64,000 nucleotides of DNA from Janthinobacterium sp. BJB426. GTDB lineage: Bacteria; Pseudomonadota; Gammaproteobacteria; Burkholderiales; Burkholderiaceae_D. The stretch covers positions 1 through 64,000 of the forward strand of contig NZ_PDZL01000014.1 in assembly GCF_002735705.1 (NCBI RefSeq), in the 5' to 3' direction. Below, in pieces: positions 6,936 to 15,522 of this stretch. Within the stretch, counting starts at the first letter, position 1. Each line of letters starts with the position of its first letter. Under the pieces are notes generated by a model, which did no database searches, was not told the DNA's origin, and saw only the letters and a list, made by a program, of their open reading frames with translations. The position numbers were made by a program, and so were the translations under genes.

Positions 6936-9446
6936 ATGACCACCTCCTCCCTTCCCCAGTTGCGCGCCAGCGCCGACGATGCGCCGCAGACTCGCCAGCT
7001 TGCAGCCCCGCAACAACGGCGCTGGCACTGGAGCTGGAAGCAGGTGTGGTTTCAATTGCACTGGTTCATCGGCATCACGGCCGGCACGGTGCTGGTGATC
7101 ATCGGCCTGAGCGGCGCCACCCTGGCCTTCAAGGATGAATTGCTCGATGTCATGAACCCCGGCGTGCGCCATGTACCCGTGGAAACGCGCGCGCCGTTGA
7201 CGCCAGCCCAGCTGAGCAACATCGCCGCAACGGAACACGGCCAGCGCGTGGCCTCCATCACCATGTATGCAGAAGCGGGCGCGGCGCCACGCCTGTTCTT
7301 TGCACCCAAGAACGGCCAGCGGCGCGGCGAGTCCATTTATGTCCACCCCTACACGGGCGCCACCCAGCCGGCGCTGACGGGGGCGGAATTTTTCGAGTGG
7401 ACGGAATCGCTGCACCGCTGGCTGCTGCTGCCGCGCGATCCGGGCCGCCAGGTGGCGGGTGCGCTGGCCCTGTGCCTGCTGGGGCTGGCACTCTCCGGCC
7501 TGTATCTGCGCTGGCCCCGCCGTCCTCTGGACTGGCGCACCTGGCTGACCTTCGATCCTGCCCTGAAGGGCCGCTCGTTTTTGTGGAATCTGCACGCCGT
7601 GGCCGGCACCTGGTGCCTGGTCGTGTATGTGGCGCTGACCCTGACGGGCATTTACTGGAGCTATGACGTGGTGCGCGACAATATCGACGCCTGGGCTGGC
7701 AAGCCGCCAAGGATGGCACAGGCGCCGGGCAAGAAAGGCCAGCCGAAAGAGAAAGCGCCCGCCGTCGACATCGGCCCCGCCTGGAGCAGCTTCCAGCAAC
7801 ACGCCGCCGGCTGGACCATGGCCAGCGTACGCCTGCCGACACGCGCCGGCGAAGCCGTGCAATTCACGTGGCTGGCCAGCGATGCGCCGCACGAACGGGC
7901 GCGCAGCCGCATGAGCATTGCACCGTCCGACGGCACGCTCACGGAAAACGAACCGTACAGCCAGCAGGGCCTCGGTGCGCGCCTCGTCAACATCATTTAT
8001 CCGCTGCACATGGGCACGTATTTTGGTTTGCCGGGCCGTATCATCGTCACCCTGGCCAGCCTGGGCCTGCCCCTGTTCGCCATCACGGGCTGGATGCTGT
8101 ACCTGGGCCGCCGCAAGGCCAAGCGGGCTGTGCAGGCGCAGCGCGCCATGCTGGGCGCCGGTGCCCCGGGCAAGACGGATACAGGTTTGCCGACCCTGGT
8201 GGCCTACGCCAGCCAGTCGGGACAGGCCGAGCGCCTGGCCCTGGAAAGCGCGCGCGCCCTGCAGCAAGCGGGCGTGGCCGTCGACGTGCAATCGCTGGAC
8301 CGCTTTGACCCCGCGCAACTGCGCCAGTACGAACGGGCACTGATCGTCGCCAGCACCTTTGGCGAAGGCGAGGCGCCGGACGGCACGCGCCGCTTTGCGC
8401 GCCTGTTGCAACAAACCTCGGGCACGCCGCTGGCGGGCCTGGAAGTCGGCATGCTGGCCCTGGGCGACCGCCATTACAGCGCCTTCTGCGGCTTTGGCCA
8501 TGCGCTGGCGCAACAATTACACGCGCTGGGCGCCACTTCCCTGTTCCCCTTGATCGAAGTGGACAAGCACGACCCCGCCGCGCTGGCCGACTGGTCCAAG
8601 GCGCTGGCCCGCTGCAGCGGCAGCGCCATCGACGCCATCGGCGTGCAGGAAGAAGCGTCGTATGCCGAGTGGCACCTCGTGCGCCGCGTGCTGCTCAACC
8701 CGGGCAGCCTGGGTGGCGAACTGCATGAAATCACCTTGACGGGCCCGGCCGGCGCCACCTGGGAAGCGGGCGCGCTGGCGGAAATCATTCCCTGCAACGC
8801 GGACGGCAGCGATGGCGAAGCAGGCAGTGCCCATCACGCGCCGCGCAGCTATTCACTCGCTTCGCTGCCGTCCGATGGCGAGCTGCAATTGCTGGTGCGC
8901 CAGGAACGCCATGCGGGCGCGCAGAATCAAGGCCATGGCCTGGCCTCCGGCTGGCTCACGCGCTTCGCCCCGCTGGACGCCACTATCCGCCTGCGCCTGC
9001 AAGCCAATCCCGCCTTCGCGCCCGCCCTGGTGGACGTGCCCTGCATTTATATCGGCAACGGTTCCGGCCTGGCGGGCCTGCGTGCGCATTTGCGCGCGCG
9101 CAAGCGGGCGGGACTGGCCCGCAACTGGCTGCTGTTCGGCGAGCGCCAGCAAGCTTTTGACAGCGTCTGCGGCGCAGAGTTGCAAGGCTGGCTGGACGCT
9201 GGCCACCTGGCACGCCTGGACCGCGTCTTTTCGCGCGATGGTGAGACACGGCAGTACGTGCAAGACCGCCTGCGCGCCAGCGCTGGCGAGCTGCGCGACT
9301 GGCTGGCGCAAGGCGCCATCGTCTACGTGTGCGGCAGCTTGCACGGCATGGCGGCAGGAATCGATGCTGTGCTGCAAGAAGTGCTGGGCCAGGAGGGCCT
9401 CGACGCGCTGCTGGCGGCCGGGCGCTACCGCCGCGACGTGTATTGA
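6936..9446 (+). CDS. PepSY-TM / flavodoxin / FAD-NAD(P)H reductase fusion, probable siderophore-iron reductase
   Basis: An 836-residue inner-membrane flavoprotein. Residues ~25-400 are a PepSY-associated membrane module with TM helices (FIGITAGTVLVIIGLSGATL, GALALCLLGLALSGLYL, CLVVYVALTLTGIYWS, IVTLASLGLPLFAITGWMLY) and histidines that could bind heme. From ~420 a flavodoxin domain (LVAYASQSGQAERLA, ASTFGEGEAPDG) leads into a sulfite-reductase-like FAD/NAD(P)H half (RSYSLASLP; IYIGNGSGLAGLRAHL). This architecture carries electrons from NAD(P)H across the membrane and in iron islands is thought to reduce siderophore-bound Fe(III). The start at 6936 has GAAAG 6 nt upstream; ATGs at 6897 and 6912 do not, and upstream codons would cover Fur boxes. 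The stop overlaps an FNR-type site. Confidence 0.85.
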   Translation: MTTSSLPQLRASADDAPQTRQLAAPQQRRWHWSWKQVWFQLHWFIGITAGTVLVIIGLSGATLAFKDELLDVMNPGVRHVPVETRAPLTPAQLSNIAATEHGQRVASITMYAEAGAAPRLFFAPKNGQRRGESIYVHPYTGATQPALTGAEFFEWTESLHRWLLLPRDPGRQVAGALALCLLGLALSGLYLRWPRRPLDWRTWLTFDPALKGRSFLWNLHAVAGTWCLVVYVALTLTGIYWSYDVVRDNIDAWAGKPPRMAQAPGKKGQPKEKAPAVDIGPAWSSFQQHAAGWTMASVRLPTRAGEAVQFTWLASDAPHERARSRMSIAPSDGTLTENEPYSQQGLGARLVNIIYPLHMGTYFGLPGRIIVTLASLGLPLFAITGWMLYLGRRKAKRAVQAQRAMLGAGAPGKTDTGLPTLVAYASQSGQAERLALESARALQQAGVAVDVQSLDRFDPAQLRQYERALIVASTFGEGEAPDGTRRFARLLQQTSGTPLAGLEVGMLALGDRHYSAFCGFGHALAQQLHALGATSLFPLIEVDKHDPAALADWSKALARCSGSAIDAIGVQEEASYAEWHLVRRVLLNPGSLGGELHEITLTGPAGATWEAGALAEIIPCNADGSDGEAGSAHHAPRSYSLASLPSDGELQLLVRQERHAGAQNQGHGLASGWLTRFAPLDATIRLRLQANPAFAPALVDVPCIYIGNGSGLAGLRAHLRARKRAGLARNWLLFGERQQAFDSVCGAELQGWLDAGHLARLDRVFSRDGETRQYVQDRLRASAGELRDWLAQGAIVYVCGSLHGMAAGIDAVLQEVLGQEGLDALLAAGRYRRDVY

Positions 9447-9456
9447 TCTACATCAA
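9443..9456. promoter_or_regulatory. Perfect FNR/Anr box
   Basis: TTGATCTACATCAA matches TTGAT-N4-ATCAA exactly. It overlaps the stop codon of the reductase and stands 100 nt before the next small gene. A start of transcription near 9491 would place it at -41.5, the classic activating position. Confidence 0.75.
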
Positions 9457-9555
9457 TCCGCCCCCGGCACCGCCCGGCTATGTGGGCAGGCGCACAGTCA
9501 GCGCCAGCCATCGGACTAGAGTGGGGACATTCCCCCACCGTCTGCGAGGCTAGCC

Positions 9556-9741
9556 ATGAAAAACCCCTGGATGAGCATGTACCTGAGCGCCGCCAACCGC
9601 ATCGCCAACACGGCGCGCGGCCATGCGACGGCCGCCGTCAAGCGCGAAGCGGCGAAAAATACGCGGCAACTGACGCAAGTGTGGTTCGACTCTTTCCTGC
9701 CCGCCGCAGGCAAGCCACGGCGCAGCCGCAAGGCGAAATAA
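9556..9741 (+). CDS. Small basic conserved-type protein of unknown function
   Basis: A 61-residue protein rich in Lys/Arg, ending PRRSRKAK, with an amphipathic middle (AANRIANTARGHATAAVKRE). I recognise no family. A short GAGG precedes the ATG by about 6 nt. Codon choice is like its neighbours, and it sits downstream of a perfect FNR/Anr site, which favours a real gene expressed at low oxygen. The basic, alanine-rich composition could fit a nucleic-acid or polyhydroxyalkanoate-granule binding role; this is speculation. Confidence 0.6.
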   Translation: MKNPWMSMYLSAANRIANTARGHATAAVKREAAKNTRQLTQVWFDSFLPAAGKPRRSRKAK

Positions 9742-9748
9742 GCCCGTG

Positions 9749-9767
9749 GCACCAGGCGAACTGGTGC
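9749..9767 (+). terminator. Hairpin after the small basic gene
   Basis: GCACCAG (9749-9755) and CTGGTGC (9761-9767) form a perfect 7-bp stem with a GCGAA loop 8 nt after the stop. There is no T run, so it may be a weak terminator or an mRNA 3'-end stabiliser. Confidence 0.45.
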
Positions 9768-9786
9768 GGTGCATCACAGCAATAAG

Positions 9787-9814
9787 TTGAAGTTACGACC
9801 AGATGAACTAAACT
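9787..9814 (+). promoter_or_regulatory. Candidate sigma-70 promoter for the small membrane protein gene
   Basis: TTGAAG (9787-9792) and TAAACT (9809-9814) are separated by 16 nt and precede the start at 9893 by 78 nt. Confidence 0.35.
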
Positions 9815-9892
9815 GCAAGCATGGTAGTGCATAAGGAAGTGACCGGCAGGCGCCGCATCCCCGCGCCGCCGCCGGGACACCGGGAGACGACC

Positions 9893-10048
9893 ATGTTGAC
9901 GCTCAAAGTGCTGGCCTGCCTGGCCTTGTCGGCCTTGCTGCTCGTGCCCCTCGTGCTGAGGGATGCGATGCAGACGTCCGCCGGGCAGCAGATGCAGGTG
10001 CCGAATGTAGACGCACAAGCCCTCTGGGCTCGCTGGCCGAAGCATTAA
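9893..10048 (+). CDS. Small single-pass membrane protein, unknown
   Basis: A 51-residue protein with one hydrophobic segment (LKVLACLALSALLLVPLVL) followed by a short polar tail ending WARWPKH. The start at 9893 is chosen because GGGAG stands 8 nt upstream. An in-frame ATG at 9821 would add 24 polar residues in front of the membrane helix and has no ribosome site. No family is recognised. The segment could be an uncleaved anchor or a signal peptide. It lies between the FNR-controlled small gene and the hemerythrin gene. Confidence 0.55.
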   Translation: MLTLKVLACLALSALLLVPLVLRDAMQTSAGQQMQVPNVDAQALWARWPKH

Positions 10049-10161
10049 ACGCGCTAGGTAGCAGCTTACCTCATTTAAAAACGCTTTATTGCGGATGGGG
10101 ATTTGTTCCCCGTTTTCCTTCATTTCTCAGTGCCTCAATCCTCCTCCTCTTCACCATACTT

Positions 10162-10175
10162 TTGATCCAGATCAT
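10162..10175. promoter_or_regulatory. Near-consensus FNR/Anr box before the hemerythrin gene
   Basis: TTGATCCAGATCAT matches 9 of the 10 defined positions of TTGAT-N4-ATCAA. It lies 76 nt before the hemerythrin start, which suits oxygen-responsive control of an oxygen-binding protein. Confidence 0.6.
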
Positions 10176-10250
10176 GGATTTCCCCCTTCGCCGCGTCCAC
10201 ACTGGAACAGTCCGCTTCGCACCGGGACGGACTTAACCTGGAGCATCAAC

Positions 10251-10649
10251 ATGGGTAAATCGCATTGGAAGGATGAGATGGCGCTGGGGGTTCCCGTCAT
10301 CGACGAGGCGCATGAAGCGCTGTTTCAGGAACTGGCGCGGCTGCAGCAACTGGGCGACCAACATTTCAGCGTGGCGTTTCGCGAGCTGATTGCCGCCGTC
10401 GAACGCGATTTCCGCGAGGAAGAAGATTTGATGGAACAAATCGGCTTTCCCTCGCTGGCCAACCACCGCGAACAGCATGCGCGCGTGCTCAGCGGCTTGC
10501 ACCATGCCTGGGCCGCCGTCGATGAAGGTGACCTGGAACAGGGGCGCCATGCGCTGTCGCTGTTGCCGCAATGGCTGATCTTCCATCAGGCCACCATGGA
10601 CCTGGCCCTGGCGGCGGCGCTGGAACTGGTGCAGCGCCAGCCGAACTAG
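10251..10649 (+). CDS. Hemerythrin-domain protein
   Basis: A 132-residue single-domain hemerythrin expected to bind a non-heme di-iron centre and sense or carry oxygen or NO. Visible ligand positions are H21 (DEAHEALF), E57 in the DFREEEDLM block, H72 and H76 (HREQH), H112 and D117 (HQATMD). The canonical HFxxEE block reads DFREEE here, so Asp53 replaces one expected iron-ligand histidine. I have the impression that a betaproteobacterial subgroup shares this. The start at 10251 has GGAG upstream; the frame stays open 54 codons further upstream, but that part covers the FNR-like site. Standalone gene, convergent with the next. Confidence 0.85.
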   Translation: MGKSHWKDEMALGVPVIDEAHEALFQELARLQQLGDQHFSVAFRELIAAVERDFREEEDLMEQIGFPSLANHREQHARVLSGLHHAWAAVDEGDLEQGRHALSLLPQWLIFHQATMDLALAAALELVQRQPN

Positions 10650-10652
10650 ACG

Positions 10653-11501
10653 CTACAGCAGCAGCACCGTCGCTTGCTCGGGCAAGACGACGCGGTAGTG
10701 TCCCGGGTACTTGTCTTCGCCATCGAAAATCTTGCAAAACACGGGCTGGTTGATGTCATTGACGGCCGCCTCGTTCATGGGCAGGGTGGCGATCAGCTGC
10801 TCGCCTTCGACCAGTTGCAGCGCGCTGCCCCGCTCGGTAGCGCAGAACGCCAGCGATTGCACATCGCTGGCGAACGGCCGCTTGTACCACGGCGTAATGG
10901 CCCGCACGGCGCGCCGGGCGTCGTGCAAAACCTGCCCCACGCGCGTGACGTTCCAGGCATCGCGCGCCACGGACGGCTGAAGCACGATATTCGCCGTCAG
11001 CTCGCCCCTGCTCTTGTTCACCAGGAAAGTACCGTCCTGCGCGGCGATGTCATCGTTGAGCGGCACGACAAACACGCCGCCGCTGGAAACCTTGATCGGC
11101 ACGGGTGCGCCATTGCCTTGCAAAGCCACGCGCACGTCGTCGATGGTGGCGCTCAGCTTGGCCGGAATCAGGCGCAGGGCCATGACCACGCTGCCGCTCG
11201 ACACTTGCCACACTTTCCTGGCCGTCAGATAACTTTCACGGTAAGCCGTGAAGCGCACGCGCGGCGCCTTGGCGTCGCTGCTGGCCGTGATCGTCACCGT
11301 TTGCGACGGCAAGGCGTCCTCCGCACTCGCCGCTGGCGCCGCGGCTGTGGCAGGCGCAAGGGGGGGCGATACGACCGCGGCGGCGGGCGGAACGCTAGCG
11401 CTCTGCAGCGGCGCGGGAACAGCCGGCGGCGGCGCCTGCTCCTGGGCCTGGCCCAGCGACACGACACACAACCATCCGGCACAAGCGATCCATGTACGCA
11501 T
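10653..11501 (-). CDS. Exported protein of unknown function with proline/alanine-rich linker
   Basis: A 282-residue protein. A signal peptide (WIACAGWLCVVSLGQAQ, residues ~4-20) is followed by a low-complexity Pro/Ala linker (about 21-65). A globular part of ~215 residues (from TVTITASSDAKAPRVRF) has two cysteines (FCATERGS and VFCKIFDG). It is probably periplasmic or surface-exposed. I do not recognise the family. The gene is convergent with hemerythrin, leaving 3 nt between stops, and its start faces the 320-nt region upstream of the FhuE-like receptor. Confidence 0.7.
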   Translation of the reverse strand: MRTWIACAGWLCVVSLGQAQEQAPPPAVPAPLQSASVPPAAAVVSPPLAPATAAAPAASAEDALPSQTVTITASSDAKAPRVRFTAYRESYLTARKVWQVSSGSVVMALRLIPAKLSATIDDVRVALQGNGAPVPIKVSSGGVFVVPLNDDIAAQDGTFLVNKSRGELTANIVLQPSVARDAWNVTRVGQVLHDARRAVRAITPWYKRPFASDVQSLAFCATERGSALQLVEGEQLIATLPMNEAAVNDINQPVFCKIFDGEDKYPGHYRVVLPEQATVLLL

Positions 11502-11643
11502 GCATTTCTTTCAATGAGGAAAATATTTTATCAGCGCCTGCATTATCGCAGAAGGTCGGACGATACGCCCTCGGCCTGCCTGCACGCCTGTCCGCACTCT
11601 TTTGGTGCGCACGCTTGATTATTTGGCAAATACCACCTATATT

Positions 11644-11662
11644 GATAATGATTCTTATTCAC
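11644..11662. promoter_or_regulatory. Fur box upstream of the FhuE-like receptor
   Basis: GATAATGATTCTTATTCAC matches 14 of 19 positions of the Fur consensus, including an intact GATAATGAT half. It is 160 nt before the receptor start, within the 320-nt gene-free stretch 11502-11821, where I see nothing else clear. Confidence 0.8.
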
Positions 11663-11821
11663 ATAATGTGAACTGAATCATGCACGACCTTTCCACTGCC
11701 ATGCGCGGGTGGACTGCTATCCGAGCCAGATCCCGGGCCAGCGTCACGCCATCCCCCAGCTACTGCGCCACTCGCCAGACGAGATAGGAACACACACGAC
11801 TAAAAATACTCCAGGAAAATA

Positions 11822-14056
11822 ATGCAATCGACCACCGTCTTCTCTTCTTCGCGCCAGCCCGCCTTGCGCCCCCTCCCCCGCTTATTACACATCAGCCTGC
11901 TCAGTCTTGCCGCCGGCGTGGTCTTGCCTGCACAGGCTGCCGATGCTGCTGAGGCCGACGTCACCATGCCGGCCGTCACTGTGCTGGGCCATTCGATGGC
12001 CACCACGGAAGGCACGCAGTCGTACACGGCAGGCGAAACGCGCAGCGCCACGCGCATGGACCTGTCCCTGCGCGAGACGCCGCAATCGGTCAGCGTCATC
12101 ACGCGCCAGTTGCTCGACGACCTGGGCGCCGTGCGGCTGGACCAGGCGCTGGCGCAGACGACGGGCATCCAGGTGAACCAGAACGACACGGAACGCACGA
12201 CGTTTAGTGCGCGCGGCTTCGGCATCAACAATATCCAGATCGATGGCATGGCGCGCGGCGGCAATGCGCCATTGCAAGACACCATCCTGTACGACCGCAT
12301 CGAGGTCGTGCGCGGCGCCACCGGCCTGATGGGCGGCAAGGGCGACCCGTCGGCCACCATCAACATGATACGCAAGCGGCCGACGAAGGAATTCCAGGCC
12401 AGCGCCGGCCTCATCATGGGCCGCTGGGATGACCAGCGCTTCGAGGCCGACCTTTCCACGCCGCTGAACGCGGATGGCAGCGTGCGTGCGCGCACGGCCC
12501 TGGCGTGGCAAAAACGCGATTCCTACCTGGACATGTATCACGAACGCAAGACGGTCGGCATGGTCATCGTCGAGGCGGACTTGCGTCCCGGCACCCTGCT
12601 GACGGCCGGTGTCGACTTCCAGGACAACAAGCCCACAGGCGCCACCTGGGGCGCCGTGCCCTACTGGAACGCGGACGGCAGCCTGGCCAACTTGCCGCGC
12701 AACACCAGCTGGACGGCGCCATGGAGCACCTGGGCCAACAAGCAGCACACGGTATTTACGTCGCTGGACCAGCACCTGCCCGGCAACTGGAATATGCACC
12801 TCGGCTATGCGCGCACGGAAAGCACGAACCGCACCACCGTTCTCTATGCGGGCAAGGGTTATCCCGATCCCGCCACGGGCAAAGGCATGGAACTGTGGAC
12901 GGGCGCCTGGGGCGCAGGCGAAAAGAACAGCGACAATTTCGACATTTACGCCAGCGGGCCGTTCACCTTGCTGGGACGCAAGCATACAGCCATCGTCGGC
13001 TGGAATGGCAATAACGCCCAGGACAATTCGATAGGCGGCAAGGCGAAAATCGACTATGAACCTTTGGTCCCTGATTATCGCAGCTGGACGGGCAACATCC
13101 CCCGCCCCGTGTTCACCCCGGATGGCTCGCACACGGAAACCGTGACGCGTCTGGCGGGCGGTTACGTGGCCACGCGTTTGAGCCTGGCCGACCCGCTGCA
13201 CGTGATCATCGGCGCGCGCAGCAGCACCTACCGCACGGAAAAGCGCAACTACAACACGCAAGGCGTGCATACGAACAGCAGTAACTTTGTGGAAACGCGC
13301 AACGAGGTCACGCCCTATGTGGGCGCCGTGTTCGACATCAACAAGCAGTATTCGGCCTACGCCAGCTTCACGCAGCTGTTCAATCCCCAATCGAGCAAGG
13401 ACCGCAACAACCAGTTCCTGGCGCCGGAAACGGGCGACAATGCGGAACTGGGCATCAAGGGCGAATTCTATGAAGGCAAGCTGAATGCATCGGCCGCCCT
13501 GTTCCACACGAAGAAAAAGAACCTGGCGGAACTCGACCGCACGGTGCCGCCCGGCTTCCTGCTGCCCGACGGCGGCCAGGCCATGGTGGCCAATGGCGCC
13601 GGCGTGACGGCAAAGGGCGTGGAATTCGACGTTTCCGGCCAGTTGTCACCCGGCTGGGAAGCGAGCGGCGGCTATACCTATCTGCACGCGGCCGAGGCTG
13701 ATGGCCGCCGCGCCGCCACCACGCAGCCGCGCCATTTGCTGCGCCTGGCTACCAGCTACCGTTTCGACGGCCGCCTGGCAGGGCTGAAAGCGGGCGCCAG
13801 CATGACAGCGCAAAGCGCCATCTACAGCGAATCGTGGTACGGCCACCCGCCATCGGGCGAGATGACGAATATCCCGCAAGCGGGCTATGCACTGGTCAAC
13901 GCCATGGCCAGCTATGCCATCAACCGCCACGCCAGCGTGCAGATGAACGTGAATAACTTGCTCGATAAGAAATACTACCGCACCATAGGTTTCTACGACA
14001 GCGTGTTCTGGGGCGAACCGCGCAACATCAGCCTGGCCGTGCGCACGGCGTTTTAA
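11822..14056 (+). CDS. TonB-dependent hydroxamate-type siderophore receptor, FhuE-like
   Basis: A 744-residue outer-membrane receptor. The signal peptide ends near VLPAQAA (~39) and is followed by a TonB-box-like MPAVTVLGH. The plug shows LRETPQSVSVITRQ, SARGFGINNIQIDGM and the stretch YDRIEVVRGATGLMGGKGDP. The barrel contains ADPLHVIIGAR, TPYVGAVFDIN and LAPETGDNAELGIKG, and ends in VRTAF. Block-by-block resemblance to E. coli FhuE (coprogen/rhodotorulate) is strong across the whole length. There is no STN domain. AGGA is 4-7 nt before the ATG. It has its own Fur box 160 nt upstream. The 3' end overlaps the convergent nucleotidyltransferase gene by 4 nt. Confidence 0.88.
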   Translation: MQSTTVFSSSRQPALRPLPRLLHISLLSLAAGVVLPAQAADAAEADVTMPAVTVLGHSMATTEGTQSYTAGETRSATRMDLSLRETPQSVSVITRQLLDDLGAVRLDQALAQTTGIQVNQNDTERTTFSARGFGINNIQIDGMARGGNAPLQDTILYDRIEVVRGATGLMGGKGDPSATINMIRKRPTKEFQASAGLIMGRWDDQRFEADLSTPLNADGSVRARTALAWQKRDSYLDMYHERKTVGMVIVEADLRPGTLLTAGVDFQDNKPTGATWGAVPYWNADGSLANLPRNTSWTAPWSTWANKQHTVFTSLDQHLPGNWNMHLGYARTESTNRTTVLYAGKGYPDPATGKGMELWTGAWGAGEKNSDNFDIYASGPFTLLGRKHTAIVGWNGNNAQDNSIGGKAKIDYEPLVPDYRSWTGNIPRPVFTPDGSHTETVTRLAGGYVATRLSLADPLHVIIGARSSTYRTEKRNYNTQGVHTNSSNFVETRNEVTPYVGAVFDINKQYSAYASFTQLFNPQSSKDRNNQFLAPETGDNAELGIKGEFYEGKLNASAALFHTKKKNLAELDRTVPPGFLLPDGGQAMVANGAGVTAKGVEFDVSGQLSPGWEASGGYTYLHAAEADGRRAATTQPRHLLRLATSYRFDGRLAGLKAGASMTAQSAIYSESWYGHPPSGEMTNIPQAGYALVNAMASYAINRHASVQMNVNNLLDKKYYRTIGFYDSVFWGEPRNISLAVRTAF

Positions 14057-14802
14057 GCGCGCCAGTGCGCGGGTGCCGGCAGGGTGAACCCTTCCAGCAA
14101 GGGGCCGCCCACGGGCGCCAGCACGGCGGCGGCGACTTGCTCGAACGCATGCTGGCCGGCCGGCAAGTCGCTGGCCACCAGGCGCAGCGCGCCATCGAGC
14201 TGGTCGGCGATGGCGGCGTCGAACGCCTGCAGGCGGCGGAACAGGTGCTTGCCGCCGCCGCTCCACTGGCCCGCCGCGCGCAAGTGCAGGTCGGCCAGTG
14301 CCTCATACAGCTGGCAAGCCACGGCCAGCGCCTCGCCCGGGTGCGTGCTGTCGACCAGGTCTTCCAGCGCGGTGGTGATGGCGTAGCGGCGTCGCTGCAG
14401 GTTTTCCACATCGAGCACGGGCGGCCCGGCGGCGGTGAATGCTTGCGCCAGCGCCAGCAGTTGCGCGTGCTGCGGTCCGGGCGCGGCGATGTTCTCGCCT
14501 TCGAGCACCATCATCGCCAGCGGCACCCTGCCACCTGGCGCGTCGATTTCCTTGCAAAAATACGTGAACGTGGCCACGTCGTGCGCGAACAGTTCCACCG
14601 TACGCCCTTCGGCCACGAGAGTATCGCGCCAGGCGCAATCGACGTGGTCGAACAGCAGCAGCAAGTCGATATCGGAACTGGACGTCTGCCGGCCCGTGGC
14701 GAACGAGCCGCCGATGATGGCCGCCACGGCCGTGGGGTAGCGCTGCTGCACCAGCCGCGCGGCAATTGCGCGGATATCGTCATAGCTGGGGATCATCGTC
14801 AA
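14053..14802 (-). CDS. Nucleotidyltransferase-domain protein (MNT type)
   Basis: A 249-residue protein with the polymerase-beta-like motif GGSFATGRQTSSSDIDLLLL near residues 30-50, where GS and the D-x-D pair bind metal and nucleotide. The rest (~100-249) is helical and resembles substrate-binding HEPN/KNTase-type C-terminal halves. It could modify a small molecule or a protein; the substrate is unknown. The reported start is TTG at 14802, which has GGAG at the right distance (8 nt). The ATG at 14796 would lie 14 nt from that site. Monocistronic. No partner HEPN gene lies beside it, which argues against a MNT-HEPN toxin pair. Confidence 0.7.
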   Translation of the reverse strand: MTMIPSYDDIRAIAARLVQQRYPTAVAAIIGGSFATGRQTSSSDIDLLLLFDHVDCAWRDTLVAEGRTVELFAHDVATFTYFCKEIDAPGGRVPLAMMVLEGENIAAPGPQHAQLLALAQAFTAAGPPVLDVENLQRRRYAITTALEDLVDSTHPGEALAVACQLYEALADLHLRAAGQWSGGGKHLFRRLQAFDAAIADQLDGALRLVASDLPAGQHAFEQVAAAVLAPVGGPLLEGFTLPAPAHWRA

Positions 14803-14896
14803 AGCCAGTTCTCCGTGCTGAAAAAACCTATCCTACACGCAATATGCACGCTGCCGCCATCCTGCTACACTGGCGCTCTCCGATCAAGGAACAGAC

Positions 14897-15463
14897 ATGG
14901 AATACGACTGCATCGTGGTGCCCTCGCCCGTGGGCGAGCTGACCCTGGTGGCGCGCGGCGCGGCCCTGGCCGCCATCCTGTGGGAAAACGACAAGCCCAA
15001 CCGCGTGCGCCTGGGCGCAATGCGCGTCGGTGACAGTTGCGCCGTGCTGCAGGAAACGGCGCGCCAGCTAGGGGAATATTTTGCCGGCACGCGCCAACGT
15101 TTTGAGGTGCCGCTCGATTTTGCCGGCACCCCGTTCCAGCAGGAAGTGTGGCGCGCGCTGCTGACGATACCGTATGGCCAGACGCGCAGCTATGGCAAGA
15201 TCGCGCGGCAGATTGGCCGCCCCGCCGCCGTGCGCGCCGTGGGCGCCGCCAACGGCAAGAATCCCATTTCCATCATCGCCCCCTGCCACAGGGTCATCGG
15301 CGCCACGGGCGAGTTGACGGGCTTCGCGGGCGGCCTGCATGCCAAGGAAACCTTGTTGGCGCTGGAAGGCATCGCGCTGTCCAGCGACCGCGAAGCGCTG
15401 AAAACGGGCCACGCCCGCCGCCGCGCCGTGCCCATCGATACGGCGCAAGGCTGCTTGTTTTAG
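14897..15463 (+). CDS. ogt: Methylated-DNA--protein-cysteine S-methyltransferase
   Basis: A 188-residue suicide DNA-repair protein that moves the alkyl group from O6-methylguanine to its own cysteine. The active site IIAPCHRVIG is intact. The helix-turn-helix stretch (FQQEVWRALLTIPYGQTRSY) and the preceding N-terminal ribonuclease-like fold are present. It is slightly longer than E. coli Ogt (171) because of a ~20-residue tail after the conserved KETLLALEG. There is no AraC-type Ada domain, so Ogt rather than Ada. AAGGA precedes the ATG. The neighbours do not suggest an operon beyond the DUF1294 gene 59 nt downstream. Confidence 0.92.
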   Translation: MEYDCIVVPSPVGELTLVARGAALAAILWENDKPNRVRLGAMRVGDSCAVLQETARQLGEYFAGTRQRFEVPLDFAGTPFQQEVWRALLTIPYGQTRSYGKIARQIGRPAAVRAVGAANGKNPISIIAPCHRVIGATGELTGFAGGLHAKETLLALEGIALSSDREALKTGHARRRAVPIDTAQGCLF

Positions 15464-15522
15464 GCGGCGGCAGCGCTCCCCTTGTGGGATACTCACGCCT
15501 TCCGCTCAAGCAAACACCTACT

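Noticed and set aside
9443-9456. TTGATCTACATCAA as a Fur or Crp site
   Set aside because: It matches FNR/Anr exactly; Crp would need TGTGA halves and Fur the GATAAT pattern.
14053-14802. MNT-HEPN toxin-antitoxin pair
   Set aside because: A nucleotidyltransferase motif is present, but no HEPN partner gene lies next to it; neighbours are a receptor and ogt.
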